In this document: piece after piece, positions 43,561 through 52,788 of the stretch
How the letters are laid out: each line of letters opens with the position of its first letter
How positions within the stretch are numbered: the stretch's first letter is position 1
Assembly (NCBI GenBank): GCA_009859145.1
Contig: VRVR01000002.1
Coordinates: 186,001-250,000 of the forward strand
Length of the DNA stretch: 64,000 nucleotides
DNA from: Andalucia godoyi
Taxonomy: Eukaryota; Discoba; Jakobea; Jakobida; Andaluciidae
Direction of reading: 5' to 3'
Made by a program: the position numbers and the translations under genes
Notes under the pieces: model-generated
The model's database searches: none
Told to the model about the DNA's origin: nothing
What the model saw: the letters and a program-made list of their open reading frames with translations, nothing else

Positions 43561-44112
43561 ATGGAGTCGTCGTCTGAGTTTCGTATTCGCCAATTTCGTG
43601 AGGAAGATTGGAGTTTTCTTGCACCGCAGCTGAATGGATGGTGGGGCGGTCGTCAGGTTTCTCAGTATTTCCAGCACTTGTTCGCAACGCACTTTGCCAA
43701 CACATCATTCACCGCAGAATCAACAACGCACGGTGGTAAATCATCGTCGTCATCTTCTTCGTCACCCTCCAACACAACGCAGATCGTGGGATTCATCTGC
43801 GGATTTGCCTCTCCGGCGAAAAAGGGACATGCGTACATTCATTTTGTGGGCGTGGATCCAGCATTCCGCAAACAAGGGCTTGCTCGGCAACTGTATTCGC
43901 GCTTCTTTGAGCTGATCAAAGCAGAGCCGTTTCATTGTCACACTGTGAATTGCATTACAGCTCCTGTCAACAAGACGTCAATTGGATTCCACAAGGCAAT
44001 GGGTTTTTCGCTGCTGCACGGAGACGGAATCGACGCCTCCGACGGCTCCAGCTATTTCCGAGATTATGAAGGACCCGGTCAAGACCGAGTCATTTTTGAG
44101 AAACGAATCTGA
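43561..44112 (+). CDS. GNAT-family N-acetyltransferase
   Basis: 183-residue acetyl-CoA-dependent transferase of the GCN5-related fold, substrate unknown. N terminus FRIRQFREEDWSFLAPQL (typical beta1-alpha1), an internal poly-Ser insertion (about 59-72), beta4 IHFVGVDPAFRKQGLARQLY containing the acetyl-CoA loop (motif A, Q/R-x-x-G-x-A), the following helix SRFFELIKAE, and motif B with VNKTSIGFHKAMGF. The order resembles bacterial and archaeal small-molecule GNATs more than histone or N-terminal acetyltransferases. Acquisition by transfer is possible but unproved. ATG is the first of the frame. Confidence 0.88.
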   Translation: MESSSEFRIRQFREEDWSFLAPQLNGWWGGRQVSQYFQHLFATHFANTSFTAESTTHGGKSSSSSSSSPSNTTQIVGFICGFASPAKKGHAYIHFVGVDPAFRKQGLARQLYSRFFELIKAEPFHCHTVNCITAPVNKTSIGFHKAMGFSLLHGDGIDASDGSSYFRDYEGPGQDRVIFEKRI

Positions 44113-44194
44113 TCAGATGCGTTTCTCAAAAGCAGCGAACACTGGGGAGTGGGGAAACAAAAAGAAGACTGTATGAGCGTTTGGCTTCTGTTCT

Positions 44195-44555
44195 CTGTCA
44201 GATACCGCTGAATAGTAACACGTCATTGTCATGCATACGGAAGTATTCATAAACAGGCACGGTCAGTACTCTGGTCGACACTGGCACGTTTTGTTTCACA
44301 GGAATTCGTGATACAGGGCCTCCTAGGTCCCGCAGAACTACCACGTGTCACTACGCCTACCGCCTCTTCCTCTCGTATCTCCAGCTGCATCAATCGCTGC
44401 AACTGAGGACACGAAAGCGCCTGCTGCTAGGGCCGTCAGAATCAAAATGCACCCTTCTCAGGAACAACGTGTCACGCTGAGAAAGTGGCTCACCGATTGA
44501 TCGAGACTGGGAACGGAGCGCGGAACATCTATCTGAAGAACCCGTGAGGTCTGTT
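44195..44555 (+). mobile_element. Dispersed repeat copy B (internally deleted)
   Basis: It shares with copy A the left region (TTTGTTTCACAGG and GAATTCGTG) and the right region (AGGGCCTCCTAGGTCCCGCAG, CCTGCTGCTAGGGCC, ATGCACCCTTCTCAGGAACA, GGCTCACCGATTGATCGAGA). It lacks about 145 bp between them, which removes the divergent ORF starts. It carries about 60 extra bases in the Pro/Ser-rich part of the TnpB-like reading frame, not a multiple of three, so the frame is broken upstream, though KMHPSQEQRVTLRKWLTD is still encoded just before the TGA. It lies about 80 bp after the GNAT gene. Confidence 0.75.
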
Positions 44556-44586
44556 GTTTTTAATCGATGATTCCTCCGCCGCGGCC

Positions 44587-44625
44587 TCTCTCCTCTCTCT
44601 CTCTCTCCTCTCTCTCCTCTCTCTT
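44587..44625. repeat. CTCTCTCC-type pyrimidine microsatellite
   Basis: Short CT/CTCC run just beyond the right end of repeat copy B. Confidence 0.85.
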
Positions 44626-44818
44626 TGTGTGGCGCACACCATTGCCAATCAACAGAATCAACGCAATATCCGCTCGATTGACAACAGAGAATGAACGAAT
44701 GGATTAAAAATGCGGAATGGCAATAAATGAAGCTCGTTGAAAATCCCTAGTTTCCCATGGTTCCCAAAGTCCAGACGGTTTCTAACGAAAGCACTAATTG
44801 ATCTAGTAGAGAGCTCTG

Positions 44819-44983
44819 ATGACAGAAAAGGTCGTTTCTGTTTTGGGGTGCGGACACCCATGGATGTCCCACTCAAAAGAGGAAATCCAAAGAAATCTGC
44901 TTGAGGCGCAGCGTGCGAGCCAAATTGTTTTGGAAAGGTGTTCGTTTGAGGATAGTGCTCGTTTGAGGACAGTGCTCGTTTGA
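44819..44983 (+). CDS. Possible 54-codon ORF ending in a tandem repeat
   Basis: ATG at 44819 to TGA at 44981-44983. The product begins MTEKVVSVLGCGHPWMSHSK, continues with a helical EEIQRNLLEAQRASQIVLER, and ends in the repeat at 44938-44995. The composition is protein-like, yet the ORF is short and unrecognised, and it may be a gene remnant beside repeat copy B. The rest of 44626-45259 shows no other gene. Confidence 0.25.
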   Translation: MTEKVVSVLGCGHPWMSHSKEEIQRNLLEAQRASQIVLERCSFEDSARLRTVLV

Positions 44984-44995
44984 GGATAGTGCTTT
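44938..44995. repeat. Triplicated TGCTCGTTTGAGGATAG-type unit
   Basis: Three imperfect copies of a unit of about 20 bp in direct tandem (variants GATAG/GACAG). Confidence 0.9.
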
Positions 44996-45259
44996 GACAC
45001 TGCTTCGTCGGGATCGTCGACTTTGTTTCAAGAAGAAACGTTCTGAGAAGGGTGGAAAGTATTAATCCGGTTTTCTCTCTTTTTTCTTGTTTTTTCTTGT
45101 TTGTTTTGAATCATCGGAAAACGCAGGTTCGCAAACACTCGCTTTCGCTTCTAAAGGTAATGTTGATTTGTCGTTGCATTCAATAGGGAGGAAGAGCAGC
45201 AGTGGTAGTAACAGTCACAACAGTCATAATTATAGTTTGTCGTTTCTCGCCAGGAAAGG

Positions 45260-47029
45260 ATGGATCTTGTGCTTAAGGTTCGAAAAGGAGACTATGTGAT
45301 ACTTCCTTCCAAAGAACTTCACAAACGGTATGCATCGAGTTGTTCTTCGTCTCGGCACTCGTCTCGGGCATCAGGATCATATTCCGTGTCAGCCTCGGAA
45401 GATGCACTGGTCATGAAGAGGAAGTTTGATTTTATTGATGCGGTCACAGACGAAGACGAAAGCGTGGCATTCTCGATGCTCGAAGCAACGTCGCCAATGC
45501 TCAACAATGAAGCTGTCGAAGCTGGTCTTTGCGTGGCTTGCTGCAGGAATCAGATTGGTTGGCTGAAGCGGTTTGCGTCTGACGAGCGAGCGAGGAATGC
45601 ACTGGACGACGGAAGAGCTCTCGCGTGCTGTGCTTATTACGGGTCTTTGGATGCGGGTCAGTACCTGCTGTCAGATGAAGTGGAGCCACCAGTCGATCCG
45701 TGCGCAGGGGAGATGTTTGCTGTTGAAATGGCTGCAGAGCAAGGTCAGACTGCTTTTTTTGCGCTCCTGCTTCATCATCCCAGATTTGCGGAATCGCTCA
45801 ACAATGTAAATCGGCTGTCGAAGTCACCGTCTACACTAGCGAAGTCACAGAGGTCTTCGGCAGCATCGATGTCTTCTGTTGATTCCGCACTGCGACACAC
45901 GCCCGTTCGCGACACGCCGTCGATCCCACGGTGGAATCGCATTTGGAGAGCCGCTGTGTTTTACGGACATCTTGACATTGTCAGCGTACTGCTGGGCTGT
46001 GAGTTTGTGCCCGTTGACGACGAATTTCTGACATGTGCTGCTGAAACGGGCCGTGTTGATTTCCTGAATCTAGCACTGTCGCATCCGAGGAGTGCGCACT
46101 TGAGAAATGGTGCGTCGTTGCTCTCCGAGGCGTTGAGCTGTGCTGCGTCGTCAGATCATACAGAAGCTGTTGACAGATTGCTGTGTGAGGATGGATGCGA
46201 CCCAACGTGGAACGGACTTCAAGCACTGCGGGATGCGATTCACGGAGGATGCATTGAATCGCTGCGACGGATACTGAACGACTCTCGTGTTAGTCCATCG
46301 GCCGACGACAATTCCGTTTTGCGAGCAGCGGTGGACCATTGCGATCGCACCATCATCGACCTGATTATCACGCATCCTCGATTTGACGCGTCAGTCGCGT
46401 TGCTTCCCATGGTGGACATGTGTGTCATCTTGCAGGATTTCGACACGTTGAATGCAATTCTGGCACATCCGTCACTTCCGCGAGAGAGTATTCAAAGCAC
46501 GTTGAGGCACGCAATTCGTTCCGCGTGCGTATTTGGGTCGCGGAAGGCTCTCGAGGAGCTCATTGAAGACACTCGGTTGTCCGATAGCGATTCCCGGATT
46601 GTGCGTCTGCAGTGTGCGGCGTGGAAAGGCGACATTGGGGTTGTGAAGGATCTACTAGCCGATTCGCATTTGGATGCTGGTGCTGATCGGTCGGAGTGCT
46701 TGGTCTTTGCTTGTGCGCAAGGCCATGCCGATGTGGTGGAGGTATTGCTGCAAGACTCGCGCATCGATCCGTCGTGCGGAGGTTCGAATGAAGCGATTGC
46801 CAGAGCGTGCATGGCCGGTGATCGCCAACTTGCCATTGTGAAAATGCTGCTGAACGATGCGCGTGTGGATCCGTCTGCTCGAAATAATAAAGCCTGGAGG
46901 GCCGCGCTGCGAGCGTTTCCTTCGGATGCTCTTCGAGAATTGCTGTCGGCGGACGAACGCGTCGCACGGGCACTGGAAAACAGTGACAGCGAAGATGAGT
47001 ATTCTGATAGTGAAGATTGCACTTGCTGA
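45260..47029 (+). CDS. Ankyrin-repeat-like protein
   Basis: 589 residues, no intron in the frame. After a Ser-rich N-terminal region (about 25-55) the protein consists of many degenerate ankyrin-type units. The clearest are near the C terminus: CAQGHADVVEVLLQDSRIDP, DRQLAIVKMLLNDARVDPS, and earlier GYF/YGHLDIVSVLLG and TGRVDFLNLALSHPR. The loop variant (D-x-R-V/I-D-P-S) is common in protist ankyrin proteins. No kinase, SOCS/F-box or membrane segment seen; it ends in an acidic SDSEDEYSDSEDCTC tail. A protein-binding role is inferred from the fold. Possible 5' UTR intron (GGTAATG near 45155, GCCAG at 45250) just before the start codon. Confidence 0.82.
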   Translation: MDLVLKVRKGDYVILPSKELHKRYASSCSSSRHSSRASGSYSVSASEDALVMKRKFDFIDAVTDEDESVAFSMLEATSPMLNNEAVEAGLCVACCRNQIGWLKRFASDERARNALDDGRALACCAYYGSLDAGQYLLSDEVEPPVDPCAGEMFAVEMAAEQGQTAFFALLLHHPRFAESLNNVNRLSKSPSTLAKSQRSSAASMSSVDSALRHTPVRDTPSIPRWNRIWRAAVFYGHLDIVSVLLGCEFVPVDDEFLTCAAETGRVDFLNLALSHPRSAHLRNGASLLSEALSCAASSDHTEAVDRLLCEDGCDPTWNGLQALRDAIHGGCIESLRRILNDSRVSPSADDNSVLRAAVDHCDRTIIDLIITHPRFDASVALLPMVDMCVILQDFDTLNAILAHPSLPRESIQSTLRHAIRSACVFGSRKALEELIEDTRLSDSDSRIVRLQCAAWKGDIGVVKDLLADSHLDAGADRSECLVFACAQGHADVVEVLLQDSRIDPSCGGSNEAIARACMAGDRQLAIVKMLLNDARVDPSARNNKAWRAALRAFPSDALRELLSADERVARALENSDSEDEYSDSEDCTC

Positions 47030-47289
47030 AGCACCAACATTTCGCAGTCAACTGCTTGTCCCATAATTTAAATTAAAAAAAAATGATGCTCCATCTAAAT
47101 TAAGGTGAGGAGCAGGCCCCATCACGCCGTCGCAGAGGTTTTGTTTTTGACGGATAAATGCTCCGCTTCATCGTCGATTCGTGTACGCGTCCCACTGGGA
47201 AAAGGGAAGAGGGGGAAACGTCGTGAAAAAATCATTTCGCATGATGGAAAAACAAAGTTCCGATACAATCCTGTTTATGGACAGCTCAG

Positions 47290-49722
47290 CTATGCTTGAT
47301 GAGTTGGTTGACTGCTTGAGCGTTCTTCTCGAACAGAGAGGAATCGGGTGTCCCACTTGGGGAACACTCGTTTGTACAAACACATTAGAATGGTGTCATT
47401 GCCCTTCACAAGCTTGTCAAATCGACACTTCATATAGCCGTGCGTGCCGACAGGTTCCTTGATGTGGCCGTGGAGACCCATCTTGGTTCGAAGTTCGACG
47501 GGCTTGAACCAGCGAATATCCTCGGGATTGAAAAACATGAAACGCACAACTGCATGTCTCTTGTAGATTCGAAAAGGATGACCAGAAAGGATGACACGTT
47601 TCAGGACAAGACGATTGGGATCCACGGACATCAAGGAACCAGTGGCCACTAGATTCGACAATTGTCCAGATTCATTCCGTTGAAAGACCAAGGTCGTCGT
47701 TGGGACGAACGTGACCGGCATATAAGCAGACGCACATACATAGCCGCCCTCAGGAAGGTACCTCTCGAAGCGGGATTTGTCCCCGCGAGGATTGATCTCT
47801 GAAAAAATAGGATGCACCACGAAATTTCTGAACCCGCAACAGAAAACGAGTTCCGTCTTGGATTTGATGATATCTGTGCATTGTGGGAAACGCTCGATGC
47901 GAAAGTGCAACATAGACATCTTCTGTTCATGTCGGTTGAGCGAGGACAGGATCACAGGAGAGTTCGAATTTGCGAGCGCATCAACATCCCGCGGATCAAC
48001 GCCTTGTAAATGAATCTGGACGTACGTCCCGTCGCGAATCGGGAATTCATGGACAAGCTGCAGCGCTCGGCTTTGAGAATGCTTGAAGTTCTCGAACTGG
48101 AAGATTCTCGCATAATCTCTTGGAAGATTCTCCATAGGATCCCATTTCGAAAATCGGAAAGACTTGAGACCACGATAGCGAGCAAATCGCATGCGGCAGG
48201 ATTGGCCGAACGGCGTATCAACTTCGTCGGGGAACTTCTCGTGGTCCTCGACCTGCTGCATGTACTCTAAGCGTTCCGCTTCCAATTCTTCCGCAGTCTT
48301 CACAGCCTGCATCGTGTCATCATCATCATCAGTCCTCTTTGACGCTGAGCCTCCAATCAAGTTTTGCTTGAAATGCTTGTCCATATCAAGTCCGGCACCT
48401 TCAACACTATCCTCGTCATCGCTGTCTTCTCCGTCATCTTCCGCTTCCTCCTCTTTGATGGATCCGTCTTCCTCCTCCATTTCGTCAATCAGATCATGTC
48501 TTCTCGGAGTGCCATCTGCATCCTCAACATCCTGCATTTCTTCATCATCATCATCCTCCTCCTCCTCCTCATCACCATGGATGTTGTCGTCGTTCCCACC
48601 TTCTGCATCGTCCGCTTCCATACTATGGTCATCGGCTGCCCGGTCTGCATCTTCATCATTTTCCTTTTCGTCGTCCGAGATCCAAGCAGCTTGGTACTCT
48701 GACACACCCTTTGGAATCTTGCGTCTCTTGACCGATCCCTCGATGATGCGGGCGAGTCTCTTTCGCTCTGCTTCCTTGTACTCTTCTTCTGTGGGCCACG
48801 TTTGCTCGCCGGCCATCGGATCCAGCTCATTTTCAGCTTGCAGCGATTCCTGGGATTGCGCAGAGGGGGCATCCAAGATGGCTCCATTCGCACATGTGAT
48901 CCGAGAGCACTGGAATGTACCGATTCTCGAAACATGGAATAGTTGATTCGCAGAAATAGAGGACCCGCGGATGAATCCTCCAAACACCACGGCACCGGTA
49001 TGCTCGTCAACTGTGACTGAATCGACTAGCATATATCCATTTCGCTCTCTCCAGTGTACACTTCGAAGTCTCACCGAGGACAGCCAGCGGAACATTTGCG
49101 TGACGTCCGCCGCGGAATCCGCCGAGACCACCCTCACTTCTTCCGAGTACGTATTCTCTAAAATCTCCTGGATAATCTTCTTCATGTCTCCCTGCAACTT
49201 TTTCTGCACTTGCTCAATGCCCTGGATGCATCCGATCACTGATGGACAACCTTGTGCAAGCAAAATTGTCGAAATATGCCTGCAGTCGTCATCAAATCCA
49301 GTTCCAGGAACAACGGCAATCACCACATCTGCAACTTTCGCCGCAGTCATGATGTCCATTTGATCGAATTTGACTGCGACGATGGAAAACGAGTGTTTCC
49401 ACTGCTTTGCATTCACCGCGTACGGACCGTAGGCAGACTGTGTGCTGTTGGGCTCCGCAGGATAAACGTCCAGCATTGCCTTCAGCACCGGCAGAGCATC
49501 AACGGTCGGAGAAAGCGGAACAATCGCAACAACCCGAGGAGGCCCGCCAGCAGAGCCAATCCGTTTGGCCTCTGCAGCTTGTGCGATCTTCGTTTTCCGG
49601 ATTTGCACCGCCTTGTTTTTCCGGTCTTGCTTGGACGTACTCCGATTCGCACTCTTCACATTTGTTCGGCGCATCTGCGATGGCATGCGTCCGGAAGCCT
49701 TGGCTGCTCGATGACCTCCCAT
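47290..49722 (-). CDS. TSR1: Ribosome biogenesis protein TSR1
   Basis: GTPase-like 40S assembly factor (BMS1/TSR1 family) that blocks premature translation-factor binding to pre-40S subunits. 810 residues from ATG 49722 (MGGHRAAKASGRMP). Basic N terminus, then a degenerate GTPase-like domain (VAIVPLSPTVDALPVLKAML, DIMTAAKVADVVIAVVPGTG) without a usable P-loop, as expected for TSR1 rather than BMS1. The AARP2CN region carries MLVDSVTVDE and GFIRGSSIS. A strongly acidic central insert (about 355-480) follows. The conserved C-terminal RIBIOP_C domain then shows FARYRGLKSFRFSKWDP, LPRDYARIFQFENF, VHPIFSEINPRGDKSRFERY and RKIP-to-KMGLHGHIKEPVGTHG. The upstream in-frame TTG was not used. It is tail-to-tail with the ankyrin gene. 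Confidence 0.92.
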   Translation of the reverse strand: MGGHRAAKASGRMPSQMRRTNVKSANRSTSKQDRKNKAVQIRKTKIAQAAEAKRIGSAGGPPRVVAIVPLSPTVDALPVLKAMLDVYPAEPNSTQSAYGPYAVNAKQWKHSFSIVAVKFDQMDIMTAAKVADVVIAVVPGTGFDDDCRHISTILLAQGCPSVIGCIQGIEQVQKKLQGDMKKIIQEILENTYSEEVRVVSADSAADVTQMFRWLSSVRLRSVHWRERNGYMLVDSVTVDEHTGAVVFGGFIRGSSISANQLFHVSRIGTFQCSRITCANGAILDAPSAQSQESLQAENELDPMAGEQTWPTEEEYKEAERKRLARIIEGSVKRRKIPKGVSEYQAAWISDDEKENDEDADRAADDHSMEADDAEGGNDDNIHGDEEEEEDDDDEEMQDVEDADGTPRRHDLIDEMEEEDGSIKEEEAEDDGEDSDDEDSVEGAGLDMDKHFKQNLIGGSASKRTDDDDDTMQAVKTAEELEAERLEYMQQVEDHEKFPDEVDTPFGQSCRMRFARYRGLKSFRFSKWDPMENLPRDYARIFQFENFKHSQSRALQLVHEFPIRDGTYVQIHLQGVDPRDVDALANSNSPVILSSLNRHEQKMSMLHFRIERFPQCTDIIKSKTELVFCCGFRNFVVHPIFSEINPRGDKSRFERYLPEGGYVCASAYMPVTFVPTTTLVFQRNESGQLSNLVATGSLMSVDPNRLVLKRVILSGHPFRIYKRHAVVRFMFFNPEDIRWFKPVELRTKMGLHGHIKEPVGTHGYMKCRFDKLVKGNDTILMCLYKRVFPKWDTRFLSVREERSSSQPTHQA
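48530..48575. repeat. CTC/ATC triplet run encoding an acidic tract in TSR1
   Basis: Triplet repeats read on the minus strand as consecutive Glu/Asp codons in the acidic insert of TSR1. Confidence 0.8.
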
Positions 49723-50202
49723 TCTCAACAATGTCAATAATATTAATAATAATACCCAAAAAAAGAAATAAAATAAAAAGGAAAAAAGAAAGCTAGTGTA
49801 ACTCTCACAGCTGTCCTTCTTTCCAAATATAATCTATCAATGAACGGACGAGGCGAAAAACGGTCTAATGGAAATCCAGGTCCCAATAAAACAACAGCAC
49901 GTAATAAAACAACAACAACGGAAACCGCGTATTGAAACCTTCAGTAAAAAAGCACTCCGGCAAGATGAGCGAAAGTTCCAGCATCCAGCATCACTCCGAC
50001 GATTTCGTGTGCCGTTGTTTGCCCCGATCTACAGTATGCGATTTTGCCTGACCAGCGAAGTGGGTTCACGATGAAAGAGTCGGTAAATCGAGAAACGATG
50101 GCCGAGTGCCCACGAGACCATCAGACAAGTTAGGACAGAGTAGGATAAGGTCAGGCCAGGGTCAGGGGTCAGAGGTCAGAGGTCAGGGAATTGCATGAAA
50201 CC
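49723..50202. other. Divergent intergenic region, TSR1 / nicolin-1
   Basis: 480 bp shared 5' region. AATAAT/AAAACAACAA low complexity lies at 49735-49780 and 49885-49920, and a GGTCAG(A/G) tandem at about 50147-50188 ends 15 bp before the nicolin ATG. No gene seen. Confidence 0.55.
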
Positions 50203-50895
50203 ATGACGTTGACAGAAGTGGCTGCGAGTGTAAAACCGCTTCATAAGGAAATGGATCGGAGACCGAGTCTAGTATATGTCGATGTTTCGTTTCCTGAAGC
50301 ACAGGTTTTAGACCAGCTGGATTTCCGAAACTATTATACTGGATCCATTTCAGTGTTTGCTCGGATTTCCTCTTCTTTCCAGTCGCCTTTGCCTTCGCAA
50401 TCGCAAGCTGCACAACTGGAATGGACTCCAGTTGTCGAAAATGTAAAGTTGATGAGCAATCCGCACATGGAATTGGATGCTCAAAAGGTGGTCCATATTG
50501 CGGTTCATCGCGCAGAGCCAATTCGAGAACTACGGATCTATCTTTTTCAGCCTTCCCCATTCTGGAAGGAGTTTCGGATCTCACAGATCAAATGCTTGCG
50601 AAACGATCTTTCGTCGTTGGAGTCGATTAAGGAGAAGGGAACGGTAATGAGCACATCTTTACGGTCTCCATTCAGCATGAGTGGAAACACTTCTCCACGA
50701 GGTACATCAACATCAGTGGGAACAGGACCGCTTGCAGGAATGCATCCTGCATGGGCTCACTTCGCTCAGGCAGTGGGCAAGATGAACGACGCGTCCACAA
50801 GACACGAGAAACTAAAAGAACAGGTCACAGTGACTGCGCCGATCGCCTTCCAGTCGCCAACCGACGAGATTATTGATCTCATCATGGCCAAGTAG
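50203..50895 (+). CDS. NICN1: Nicolin-1 homologue
   Basis: 230 residues. Nicolin-1 is a noncatalytic subunit associated with the tubulin polyglutamylase complex (TPGS1/TPGS2/TTLL1/LRRC49/NICN1), which modifies axonemal and neuronal tubulin. Colinear matches to vertebrate NICN1: YVDVSFPE, LDFRNYYTGSISVFAR, LMSNPHMELDAQKVVHIAV, IRELRIYLFQPSPFWKEF and MHPAWAHFAQAVGKMNDAS. The C terminus is shorter and less conserved. The first ATG of the frame at 50203 is used; the in-frame TTG at 50191 is ignored. No membrane segment or signal. The match is by remembered sequence but covers the whole fold. Confidence 0.85.
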   Translation: MTLTEVAASVKPLHKEMDRRPSLVYVDVSFPEAQVLDQLDFRNYYTGSISVFARISSSFQSPLPSQSQAAQLEWTPVVENVKLMSNPHMELDAQKVVHIAVHRAEPIRELRIYLFQPSPFWKEFRISQIKCLRNDLSSLESIKEKGTVMSTSLRSPFSMSGNTSPRGTSTSVGTGPLAGMHPAWAHFAQAVGKMNDASTRHEKLKEQVTVTAPIAFQSPTDEIIDLIMAK

Positions 50896-50928
50896 CGAGG
50901 CACTGCACGGTTCTAGTGCCACTTTGAA

Positions 50929-52251
50929 CTAGTTCGCAGAGAGCTCTTTGTACGCTTTTTGGAGAGCGTAAAAAGCAGGTCTTGGCTGCGCTTGCTTGTC
51001 AAGGACGCCCCAGTTGTCGTCAATTGCTCCAAAAAGTTTTGCGAAGCGTGTGCGGACGTAGTTCCAGTGATTAGGTTCGGCCATCCAAAGTGCAATTGGA
51101 ATCGCGTTGCTATCGAGATACGCTTCTCCAACGAGCTTCATTGCCTCTGCATCGTCCAGGGTAAAGTAGCCACCGGGAGGAATCATGCCAGCAGTCGGCG
51201 TTGTGCTGAACCAGATAACCCCGGACCCGCCTGCCCTTTGGATTGCATAGACCGTCTGGTATGCATAGTCTGCTTGATTGCCATCTGAGAAGTTGAGATA
51301 CATTGAAAGCGACTTGTTCGTCTGCAATGACTCGGCGACAAGCGGATACCCAGTCTCCATCACCAGAACTTGTTTGGTGGGCATTCCGAGCTTGGAGAGC
51401 GCCTGCCTGCACAGCTGAACACGCTCTCCGACAATTTCGGGATGAATCGGCTCTGCAACCAACATGTTTGGATAGGCATCAATCGCAATGAAGTCCAGCA
51501 AGTGCGCCCACCAGTCCAGAGCATCCAGATAAAATCCAGGCAAGAATGCGATTTCATGGAACTTTTTCGAAATGTCCGTGTGGAAATTCATCGTGACTTG
51601 GGACTGAGGGGACTCGGTCAGCACGGCTTCACGCAGCACCTCCAAGACCGTCGTCAAAAACTTTGGCTCCCTCCACACATTATTCGCTATTTTTTCAATT
51701 CGCTGGCCCGCGAATCCTGCAAGATATGCCTCATTGAGCTCGTTCTCAATCTGCCACAAGCGAACATTGTACGGTGCGGCAGAGTATCGCCGCGCAGTCG
51801 CACGTGCCACAATGTACATGTAGCCCAGATACACCTCGACTCCCACAACATTCGGATCAAACAACTCTTCTGTTCCATTTCGATTGATTCTAGGAAGCCC
51901 AAAGACAGTTCCTTCAAACACTTCAATAATCGGCGTAATGCTTCCTGTTTGCACCACCGATCCAACATAATGGTCCATCGCAGCCCAGTTCTGCGCACTG
52001 CTCCATTCCGAAATTAAAGACAGATTCGACCGAACCTTGTCCACTGTCATCAACGGATTCCACTCGTCCATTCTGCCCTGTGTATACCGCCACAGCACAT
52101 ACAATCGCGCATGCGTGCTTCCGAGCTGCACTGCTGCCGGGAGATCCGACAGGCTCCCAGACACACTTGTCCCGACCCAAAACGACCCGTCTGCACTGCA
52201 AATCACTCCAAGGAGCGACAATGCTGCCAGAAACAGCCCCATCGCTCTCAT
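50929..52251 (-). CDS. Secreted clan GH-A glycoside hydrolase
   Basis: 440 residues beginning with a signal peptide (MRAMGLFLAALSLLGVICSA). The mature chain has (beta/alpha)8 hydrolase traits. VRLWQIENELNEAY places the acid/base Glu after Asn at the end of strand 4. QVLVMETGYPLVAES gives the nucleophile Glu at strand 7. GVIWFSTTP matches strand 8. ARLYVLWRY near the start and DFIAIDAYPNM on strand 6 complete the barrel. That spacing is the clan A arrangement (GH5/GH17/GH53 and relatives); I cannot name the family or substrate, but a beta-glycan is likely. Start chosen for the signal peptide; the 53 in-frame codons upstream lack one. Extracellular or lysosomal location is inferred. Confidence 0.8.
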   Translation of the reverse strand: MRAMGLFLAALSLLGVICSADGSFWVGTSVSGSLSDLPAAVQLGSTHARLYVLWRYTQGRMDEWNPLMTVDKVRSNLSLISEWSSAQNWAAMDHYVGSVVQTGSITPIIEVFEGTVFGLPRINRNGTEELFDPNVVGVEVYLGYMYIVARATARRYSAAPYNVRLWQIENELNEAYLAGFAGQRIEKIANNVWREPKFLTTVLEVLREAVLTESPQSQVTMNFHTDISKKFHEIAFLPGFYLDALDWWAHLLDFIAIDAYPNMLVAEPIHPEIVGERVQLCRQALSKLGMPTKQVLVMETGYPLVAESLQTNKSLSMYLNFSDGNQADYAYQTVYAIQRAGGSGVIWFSTTPTAGMIPPGGYFTLDDAEAMKLVGEAYLDSNAIPIALWMAEPNHWNYVRTRFAKLFGAIDDNWGVLDKQAQPRPAFYALQKAYKELSAN

Positions 52252-52599
52252 TCTATTTCTTCTTCTTTCTCTTTCCTTCTTATTCGTTCTCTCTCTAACC
52301 CCAAGAAATATACTTGTATTGTCATCGTCGCCCAAACGTGTCTTTTTTTGAAGGTGTTCAGTAACTCCTGTTGGCACTACGGCCGTGTAGGCACTCGGAA
52401 GTGCAGACACGAGCAGGTTTTTATAATTTATAAAACCTACGATATTTTTTTAAGCACGAAAACAAGGCTTTGTGTGTGCATGTGTGTCCTTTTCACTTTT
52501 TATTTTTTTGGTCTTCTTGTTTTTCTTGCTTCCCCCCTTCCATCTGCTTGCCGAACCGAGTAGAAGTGGCAAGACGAGAGAGCAAAGGAATAGTGGGTG
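52252..52599. other. Divergent intergenic region, glycosidase / SNRNP40
   Basis: 348 bp. Pyrimidine-rich next to both start codons; nothing else recognised. Confidence 0.5.
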
Positions 52600-52757
52600 A
52601 TGTTTGAAAGAGTGGAGGATTTTGAGACGTTCGAGCTTACTGGATGCCATAAAGGGGCAGTTCTCTCGCTTTCTTTTCTGGGTGCCGATTCAGCATTGCT
52701 TGCAGCGGCCTCTGCGGACAAGTCAGTTTCGTTCTGGAATCTTGCTTCTCCCTCCTC

Positions 52758-52788
<31 letters not shown>

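Noticed and set aside
47105-47290. Plus-strand ORFs downstream of the ankyrin gene.
   Set aside because: Non-ATG starts overlapping the TSR1 3' end, with no protein character.
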